NCBI GenBank assembly: GCA_030789695.1 | Contig: CM061138.1 | Location: 16,130,214-16,194,213 of the forward strand | Origin: Scilla litardierei | Taxonomy: Eukaryota > Streptophyta > Magnoliopsida > Asparagales > Asparagaceae | Length of the DNA: 64,000 nucleotides | Direction: 5' to 3' | Shown: piece after piece, positions 57,153-64,000 of the stretch | Position numbering within the stretch: position 1 is the stretch's first letter | Layout: every line of letters begins with the position of its first letter | Made by a program: the position numbers and the translations under genes | Notes under the pieces: model-generated | Told to the model about the DNA's origin: nothing | The model's input: only the letters and a program-made list of their open reading frames with translations | Databases searched by the model: none

Positions 57153-60066
57153 ATGGCAAGTGATTCAATTTTTGTCATATGCTATTTTGCTGGTGAATTA
57201 TATATTAATGAAAATCACGAACCACGGTATGTCGGAGGGAAAGCTAAATCGATGAAGCTTATAAGTGGGTCGACCTATAACGACCTAGTAGATCGGATAT
57301 ACAATATTACGAAGATCTGTCGGGAAGAATATATGTTGAATCTGGTGTGCAACTGGCCAGTAATGGGAGGAAAGACTACCGCAGTTAAAATATCAGACGA
57401 CGATGATATGGAGAATCTGTTTGATTTATCGCAAGATAATCGTGGAGTTGAAATATATGTGGGTCTTGATGCAATAAACACCGCCCAAGAAAATACGACA
57501 CGAGTAAGGTGTTCGCAATATCCGCAAGATGAAGCTAACATGAACACGTAAGTCTATATTTCAATCAAGTTTTGCGAATTGTAACTAAATTTTTTTGTAT
57601 TCGTCGTAGCAACTAAAATTTTAAACCGTTCATATGTCAGTAACAGGTTGAATGAGGAAGCAGTGGGAATTGAACTTCAACACTCAACTTACATGGAAGG
57701 CCCTTTTGTACCGGAGTCGATGCCTGAAGATCCATACATACCTGTTGATGAAGAAATAGAAGAGAGCGATGACGAGGAGCATGTCGGGGCCGGAGAGGAT
57801 AGCATGCTTTATGCGGATGATCCAAACGAAGATGATATAGCATGGATACAACAATCGGTCGCCGTTAACACAATTGTGGAAGATGAGGAGGCTTTGCCAG
57901 ATGAAGTTGAAGAGGAGGAATGGCTAAATGCAACAGTTATGAGTAATACACTTGAAAGGAGAGTGGAAGCGCCTAGACCTCAAAACGATAGGGGGGTGTT
58001 CAATGTCGGCGATATTTATGATACAAAGGCCGCCTTGATTAAAGCAATAACGGAGTGGAGCATTAAGCATAATGTTTCATTTAGGCCAATCAAGACAAAC
58101 AAGACAAGTTATAACGTGATATGCGCCCTAAATGCTGCGGTCAATCCGGCAACGCAAGATGAGGCTAGTAGGAATTGTCCGTGGCGTATCCATGCAGCAG
58201 TGCGGAAGAGTAGCATTGGAAAGTTCAAGCTCTCAAGGGTTGTGGAGGAACATACTTGCAATAATCCAACCCTTAATACAGATCATCAAAAAGCCACAGC
58301 ATCTTTCATTTGTAATATGATTATGCCAATGGTGAAGACAAAGTTAGATTTGACACCGGCAGAAATCCAAGAGGCCATAACCGCCCTGTTACGGATCCGA
58401 ATTTCATATTACAAAGCATGGATGGCAAGATCGAAGGCATTAGAAAGGATTTTTGGAGATTGGGAGGAGTCATATAATCGGCTACCTCGGTATTTAGAGG
58501 CCATTTCAGAGACTAATCCAGGCACCGTATACAAGATCACTTATGACACTATAAGTGAAGGAGTAGCACAATTTTCGGGGGTCTTCTGGGCATTTGGCCC
58601 TTCAATCAAGGGTTTCAAACATTGTCGGCCGATTCTAAGTATTGATGGTACCCATTTGTATGGGAAATATGGTGGGTGTTTACTTGTGGCCACCGGTGTG
58701 GATGGTAATGGTGGGCTGTTTCCCTTGGCATTTGCGGTTGTGTCAGCGGAGAACCAAGAAAACTGGAAGTGGTTTTTCGCATGTATATATGAATACATAC
58801 CAAGTGCGCATGGACGAACGATAACCTTCATTTCAGATAGAATGAAAGGAATTCCTCGAGCATTAGAAGATGGATGGCCAGCACATTATCACCATAGGTA
58901 TTGTCTGCGGCATATTATTGCAAATTACAAGGCGAAAGGATTCCGAACACGTTCCTTGGAGGGAAACTTCTGGATGGCTGGCATTGCATCAGACTTGCTG
59001 ACATACAATGCCTATCGTGCCAAAATTAAAGACGAGTCCATTGAAGCAGATGCGTGGATATCTGCAGATTTACATGGAGAAGAAAGCATGTGGGCGATGC
59101 ATGCCGATCGTGGAAAACGTTATTGCATCATGACAACAAATTGTTCTGAGAGCTTTAATGGGGTGCTCAAAGGTGCTAGGGCTCTACCGATACAAGCGTT
59201 GATTGCAAGAACATTTTACAGGTTAAATAGATATTTCTTCAGTCGAAGACTAAGTGGGCAAGGGTGGACGACAGATTTTGTGCCCACAACAATGGACATT
59301 ATTGCGGCACGGAGGGAAGCAGCCCGAACGTTTATGCTCACAAGGTTTAGTGATTGTGAGTGGCAGGTGACTGACAATGATGGTCTCTGTTATACTGTTA
59401 AGTTGCATGACGAGAAATGCAGATGTAGTTGCAATATTCCTTCGCTTCAACACATCCCATGTGCCCATGTTATCGCCGCAACTTCCAGACAAGAATATGG
59501 TGCCAATATAGCATATATGCCCTTCTGTTCGCCATGGTATAAGGTTAGCAGATATCGCCTTGCATATGAACCTTTATTTCACCCCATACCCGATGCACGG
59601 TATTGGAAGGCTTGGGATGGTCCCAAATTACTTCCACCCGACAAAAGAAGACCTCCAGGTCGGCCTACATCTACACGTATTCGGGAGGCAATGGATATTC
59701 CGCGCGAAGGAAGCCGACAGAATAGATGTGGCAATTGCCATCAAATCGGGCACTACAAATCACGCTGCCGAAATCCTCCAACACACGCGTATGTTGATTC
59801 TTCAATTCATATATTTCTTGTGTATATACATATGTTGTTCTAATTTATGCTTATCTTGTAGGTATTCATCTCAAGTTCGGGGCGGGTCTTCATCACAAGG
59901 CCGCGGCGCGTCTTCATCACAAGGCCGCGGCGCGTCTTCATCACAAGGCCGCGGCGCGTCTTCATCACAAGGCCGTGGCCCGTCTTCATCACAAGGCCTC
60001 GGCGCGTCTTCATCTCAAGGCCGCGGCGCGTCTTCATCTCAAGGCCGTGGCAGATCCCGCACATGA
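57153..60066 (+). CDS. MURA: Mutator-type transposase MURA, apparently intact
   Basis: Exons 57153-57547, 57647-59788 and 59862-60066 have matching phases and GT-AG borders, giving 913 residues with no stop. An N-terminal region similar to MuDR-type leaders is followed by an acidic stretch. The Mutator DNA-binding domain is at about 249-340 (FNVGDIYDTKAALIKAI). The MULE transposase core has the first Asp in LSIDGTHLYGKYGG (about 461), a second in FISDRMKG (about 526) and a Glu in TTNCSESFNG (about 630). A SWIM zinc finger CRCSCNIPSLQHIPCAH lies near 722, and the knuckle CGNCHQIGHYKSRC near 826. The C-terminus is seven 8-residue SSSQGRGA repeats. It may be catalytically competent. It sits downstream of PMD in the same orientation. 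Confidence 0.9.
59887..60054 (+). repeat. 24-bp minisatellite encoding the MURA tail
   Basis: About seven units of TCTTCATCACAAGGCCGCGG plus GCG(C), each encoding SSSQGRGA with small variants (P or L once each). Confidence 0.9.
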
Positions 60067-60540
60067 TGTAATGATGGATGTTACTCTACTGATACTGTTG
60101 TGTTAGGGCCATGATTGATGTGTTAGGGCCATGTTTTTTTGTAAGTTTATTGAATTCGAAATGATATGTATTTTGAAATTTAAACTACTATGGCTGATGA
60201 ATTCATTGTTGTTTGATTTATGTGTTACTTGAGCTTAAATCTATGTGATGTGTGTTTTGATTTATATGACCGTTTGGATATCCAAGTGATGTGTTGTGAT
60301 ATACTATTTGTGATACGCTATGGCTGTGAGAAGTATTTGTGTGAGAATAATTTGGGACACGTTTTGATTTTTATATGCATATGCTGGAGTGAATTAGTGT
60401 TGAATTATCGGAAGAGTATGAGAAGCAGCTGCTGAAATGGAGAAGAGCAGCAGCAGCTATTTGTATTTGCAAACATAGAGGAGCAAGCAGCAGCAGCAGC
60501 TGAAATTCGGCTCTGTAATTGTGTGGCCTTGGCCGCAGCT

Positions 60541-60642
60541 GTCAGGTGCGGCCAAGGGCCGCACTTTGAAGATGCGGCCCATGGCCGCACTATGAAGGTG
60601 CGGCTCTCGGCCGCACTCTGAAGGTGCGGCCGAGGCCGCACA
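60541..60642. repeat. 26-bp palindromic tandem array 3' of MURA
   Basis: Begins GTCAGGTGCGGCC, like the hairpin at 56792. Four units of about 26 bp each carry TGCGGCC-n-GGCCGCA with different central bases, so every unit can fold on itself. A (AGC)n microsatellite lies just upstream at 60425-60500. Confidence 0.85.
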
Positions 60643-60660
60643 CGTGCCCCGGCCCCAGCC

Positions 60661-60695
60661 CGACCTCTTTTGGCTCCCAAAACCAAAAGAGGTCG
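60661..60695. repeat. 13-bp perfect inverted repeat
   Basis: CGACCTCTTTTGG and CCAAAAGAGGTCG are separated by nine bases, directly after the GC-rich array. Confidence 0.85.
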
Positions 60696-60802
60696 GTTTT
60701 GCTAATTAAAAAAAAATTAGGTCGATTTTCCTAATTATTTTAATAATTTGGCCTATTTGCAAAAATTGTCCTAATGTAATAGCAAAATATCTTGGCATCT
60801 TG

Positions 60803-61010
60803 GTTAGTGGGTTAAGCACGGTTAGAAGTGGTCATTGTTTCAATTCCTGCCTTCTTCAATCAATTTTTTTGAGTTAGAAGTCCTGGCATTTAGTAATAGA
60901 ACCCTTATTTGATAATTAAAATGCTTTGAGAAGCACAAGTCATACATGGCCCAGTTGGTTAGGGCGTGGGATGTATCTCTTTGCTCTAGCTGGTCGTGGC
61001 ATCGAGCAAG
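60803..61010 (+). other. Two tRNA-like promoter motifs, possible SINE fragment
   Basis: TGGCCCAGTTGG (about 60947) fits the tRNA A-box, but the B-box-like GGCATCGAGC after it is weak. About 145 bp upstream, TTGGTTAGTGGGTTAAGC with TTTCAATTCCTGCC resembles another A/B box pair followed by a T run. No cloverleaf was recognised. Confidence 0.25.
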
Positions 61011-61229
61011 GGCAGGCGCAGGTTTTTTTGAAAAAAATTAAATTGAAAATTTTAAATAATCCGGGTCGGGTCGGGTCGGGTCAACCTGGGTTATACCCGG
61101 GTCGGGCACGGGTTTCCCAATACTGAACCGGATTCAATTCGGTTCGGGTACGGATTAACCCCTATTCGGGTCGGGTCAAACCTGACCCGACCGACCCGTT
61201 TGCCACCCCTAGTGCCAGGAGATCCAACA

Positions 61230-61342
61230 CCATTGAAGTATGTTTTCGGTAAATTTCTAATTTTCTAATTCTGGTTTACCTGGTAACCAACAGGACCTGC
61301 AGATTTTGGAAAAGCAATGACCCCAAAAACTGGGGCGTTACA
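61230..61342 (+). mobile_element. End of a Ty3/gypsy-type LTR
   Basis: Contains CAACAGGACCTGC and ends TGGGGCGTTACA, the family 3' end. The copia-type LTR at 53660-61229 appears to have inserted into it. Confidence 0.6.
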
Positions 61343-62960
61343 TAGAATAATGGCCCATATTTTTAACTTTGCTACATTTTTTTAATTTAATTTCTTCATT
61401 TACTTTTTACCCTTCCTTTCTTTTTTCTCTTTCCCCTAAACTCCCATATAGCTTTGGAGTCAGCCCACTCCTATTTCTTTTTCCCATTATTCACTTGGAC
61501 CCACCCAGCTCACCAATAAACTCAAACAGAACAAAAAAGGGCCCAGCCCCTTCACCTTAAACAAAACAAAAGGAGGCCAGCTCCCTTAATTGGAATTCCC
61601 TTCTATCTCTCTCCCTCGCGTAAACGATCGAAGTCGTCGCCTCTTTCTCGTCGATAAAACCCTCTCATCATAGGAGCTTCGATTCGAAACGATTTCATTG
61701 CCGATGGGAACTCTTCTCTTATCACTACATGCGCGTTTTTCCTATTTATACTTGATTGTTTTCTAGGGGTTTTCATACGAAAATCCTCATTCCCTTTTCT
61801 CTAAAATTCTGAATTTTTCTGGGTTTTCTGATCTTTTTCGAGCTTGGATCTTGGGGCTTTTTGTCCCTTGGGTTTTCTTCACCGACGAGATAGATTATAT
61901 TCTTAAAAATCCCCATTCTCTTTTCTCTAAAATTATGAATTTTTCTGGGTTTCCTGATCTTTTTCGAGCTTGGATCTTGGGGCTTTTTGTCCCTTGGGGT
62001 TTCTTCACCGACGAGATAGATTATATTCTTTTCCAATGCTTTCGGTTTACGTCTTCCGCTTAATTTCTGATAGTATATTTGGAGAATGAATCATGTGATG
62101 GATTAGTGTACGGATTTTGAGCCTCTTGAGTTTTTGCTTGGAGATGATGATTCTATTGTATCTTTGGGGATTTTCCTCGATGGGGTTTCTTGGCACCCCT
62201 AGATCTCACGGCCACTCTACCGTCCCTCTTACTGCTGCACAGTCCCGGTTGGTTTTTATTTACCTTCATACTGATTGGGAGTTAGCCGCCAGGAGATTTT
62301 CTTTTGGGGTCCTATCGTTGCCAGAGTTGTTGGCTGTCGTCGTTTCCTCTTCACGGGTCTCGCCGCTCTGTAGGACTTCTTTTGGGGCTGATTGTTTGCT
62401 GCTTTGGTGGGTCGTTGTTTGGGCAGATTGGTTGGGCCCCGACTTTACCTGGGGTCCACGACTTATAATTTGGGCCATGTCGTATTCCTTTCTTTACAAT
62501 GACCTTTGAGTTGATTTGTTAAGTGCTTGCGGTTTGTTTCTATGCTAAATGGCAACTATACCCTAGGCTGGTAAACTGCCAATTACTGGATGATGAGTGA
62601 TGAGAATCTGATCCAAAGCATAATTGTTCCTTTTATTGTATCTCATTTACTTTCAGATTTATATGTGTTGACGTCTTTAACTGTTTTATATTTGATTTCT
62701 TTAATTAAAGTGCTAGACTAGTAAGTGAATTACTTTTAGATGTCTTAGCACTGATGCGGGGAACAACTGAAGCAATACTTATCATGCAAGTATGGACTAG
62801 AACCATTTAAATGTATCACTTAATGCATCGTTGAGACCATGTGCACATTAGTACTGGAACCGATTGATTACCCATTTGACATTGACAGTTCATGACATTG
62901 AATCAACATCTAGGTGTCATACACTTAGCTCACTGTCTAAAGGGCGTGGATGTGATAATG
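61343..62960 (+). mobile_element. Ty3/gypsy-type LTR remnant, 5' part
   Basis: Begins near AATGGCCCATATTTT, followed by pyrimidine-rich leader, TATTTATACTTG and GGGGTTTTC blocks typical of the TGTAATGGCCC LTRs at 16982 and 31131. The 3' end is absent; sequence changes to an inverted gag fragment near 63150. Confidence 0.5.
61781..62035 (+). repeat. 126-bp tandem duplication in the LTR
   Basis: Two near-identical units contain TTTTCTCTAAAATT, TTTTTCGAGCTTGGATCTTG and TTCACCGACGAGATAGATTA, starting about 61795 and 61921. The period is divisible by three, which explains a repeated minus-strand frame that is probably not coding. Confidence 0.88.
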
Positions 62961-63155
62961 GTTAATGTATTCGTTTTTACACTCTCCTGATGGAAGTGTG
63001 GCATATTACGAAAGTATACTTTTTCCTCCTTTTAGGGAACGAGTTGTTATATACAATTTTCCTCTTTCTTATAGAGCGTTGTACATTAACAGGTTCTGTA
63101 ACCATGTTATTAGAGTGAATAGCGGACACTTGAATATTAGAGTGAATAGCCTCTA

Positions 63156-64000
63156 GGGTGAACTTCTCATCACATCGAAAACACAAACCCTTCACCCTCT
63201 TCTCCCGTATCTCGGCATCTGTCATCCTCCGTACCTGCCCCCCAGCTCGGGGCTCCTGCCTCCTGTCTCTGCCGCACCCAGCAATGGATGTAGCTCCCTG
63301 TCCAGTCATGGTCCCTGAGGAAGGTGCAACCCTTTGTCCTGTAGCAACCACCTGACCCCTGAACGTGGTGCCTCCCCGCGTCCCACGGGCCCTCCGCTCT
63401 GTCTCCTGATGGTCCTCCACCTTCCGTGCCAATGTCATCATCCTGCGCAAACCAACGGGTTCGAACTGCCTCAGTCCCGACCTCACCGTGGGCTTCAGCC
63501 CCTTCATGAAACAGCCCTCCAAAGACTCCTCAGATACTCCCCGAACTCGGTGACAGAGCGACTCAAATTTCTGGATATAATCCCCCACGCTCCCCTCCTG
63601 CTTCAGCGAGTACAGTCTCTCGAACACGCCTCCAGCCTGTCCTCCTCCAAATCGCTCCGTCAAGAGCGTCGTAAACTCCGAACAGGTCTAAAAAGGCTGC
63701 TGCTGATCTGTCCAACAAAACCAGCCTAAGGCCTCTCCCTCCAAGCGAACCCATATCGCCCGAAGCCACTCCTCTCCTGGGACCGCGGACACCTCCAAGT
63801 ACCTCTCCACCCGGTATAACCAGTCATCTGGATCTCCTCCCTCAAAAATTAGCACCTCCAGCTTCCTAGGTCGCCTCTCGCCACCGTAACCACCTCTCTC
63901 CTGCTGCTGGAATCCACCCCTGTGCTGGTACTCCTGTCGCCTGTCGGGAAAATAAGCCTCAGCTCGATCGCGGTAGCCTCCCTCTGCTCCATGCCCTTGC
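63156..64000 (-). pseudogene. gag: Ty3/gypsy gag fragment running off the right edge
   Basis: Read from the right: EVLIFEGGDPDDWLYRVERY, LEGEALGWFCWTDQQQPF then a TAG (63688-63690), LTERFGGGQAGGVFERLYSL, VSEESLEGCFMKGLKPTVRS and MTDAEIREKRVKGLCFRCDE, where it breaks off inside the zinc knuckle near 63156. A Retrotrans_gag block of a different subfamily from copies A-C. The break is joined to LTR-like sequence in which TTAGAGTGAATAGC is repeated. Confidence 0.85.

Larger units (their letters stand above)
53914..61211 (+). mobile_element. 7.3-kb element with hAT-like ends carrying PMD and MURA genes
   Basis: The ends are TAGGGGTGGCAAA and TTTGCCACCCCTA, a perfect 13-bp inverted repeat, with CGGGTCGG-rich subterminal repeats (53940-54075 and 61060-61195), as in plant hAT elements. 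Flanking 8-mers ACGCCAGG and GTGCCAGG agree at 6 of 8, both differences being transitions. No hAT transposase was found. Inside are a MITE, a plant mobile domain gene, a Mutator transposase gene and two GC-rich palindromic arrays. Either a hAT element captured Mutator cargo, or a Mutator element jumped into a hAT element; no clear Mutator terminal repeats were seen. Confidence 0.7.
53660..61229 (+). mobile_element. Copia-type LTR split by a 7.3-kb insertion
   Basis: Starts TGTTGGCATATTTG at 53660, runs to 53913 and resumes at 61212 to end AGATCCAACA at 61229. The 3' half (TCGGTGTTTGCGTTTGCTC, ATTCAACCCC...CTAGTGT) resembles the tandem array LTR. The rejoined junction GTGCCAGG|AGATCCAACA is a typical copia LTR end. 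Confidence 0.7.

Noticed and set aside
59560..60066. 168-codon frame overlapping the end of MURA as a separate gene
   Set aside because: Only its last 68 codons are real; they form MURA exon 3 after splicing of 59789-59861.
61773..62036. Minus-strand frame of 87 codons with a repeated peptide
   Set aside because: It is the antisense of a 126-bp tandem duplication inside an LTR; the period is a multiple of three, which alone keeps the frame open.

Overview
The window is plant nuclear DNA, almost certainly from an angiosperm with a large transposon-rich genome; the sequence does not fix the species. Evidence is a split callose synthase gene with canonical GT-AG introns, Ty1/copia and Ty3/gypsy LTR retrotransposons with the usual tRNA-Met primer site (TGGTATCAGAGC), a Mutator transposase and a plant mobile domain (PMD) gene. 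No bacterial features, tRNA, rRNA or CRISPR array were recognised.

The framework is one host gene. Fourteen consecutive exons of a callose synthase (CALS/GSL family) lie on the minus strand between 49126 and 3670, in correct order, with matching phases and no stop, encoding about 535 residues from the N-terminal membrane cluster into the start of the central cytosolic loop. Ten of the internal introns are 79-114 bp, but three are huge: 11,980 bp (36822-48801), 28,788 bp (4852-33639) and 2,136 bp (34035-36170). The flanking introns run off both window ends (>3.6 kb left, >14.8 kb right). Nearly everything else is transposon packed into these introns.

Layout: 1-3669, AT-rich tandem repeats and a hAT-like MITE. 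3670-4851, exons 14-9. 4852-33639, giant intron: a gypsy LTR (5383-11586) interrupted by a TRIM-like element which is itself interrupted by a gag-only gypsy element (7367-9733); a copia remnant; a gag element (14364-16855); a second gypsy LTR (16982-28965) interrupted by a tandem LTR-gag-LTR-gag-LTR copia-type array (17497-27626); a gypsy pol remnant and LTR (30510-33272). 33640-36821, exons 8-3 with a TIR element in one intron. 36822-48801, second giant intron: copia integrase pseudogene, gag fragment, gypsy LTR, young gag-only element (42702-45717), copia-type LTR. 48802-49126, exons 2-1. 49330-53352, decayed gypsy gag-pol lacking integrase. 53660-61229, copia-type LTR split by a 7.3-kb element (53914-61211) with hAT-like ends that carries a PMD gene, an apparently intact MURA transposase gene and GC-rich hairpin arrays. 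61230-64000, gypsy LTR pieces and a gag fragment.

The parts of most interest are the hAT-ended segment carrying Mutator plus PMD genes, the tandem gag-only retrotransposon whose middle LTR is a mosaic of the outer two, stem-loop modules with covarying stems in its LTR, and the contrast between tiny and giant introns within one open callose synthase gene.
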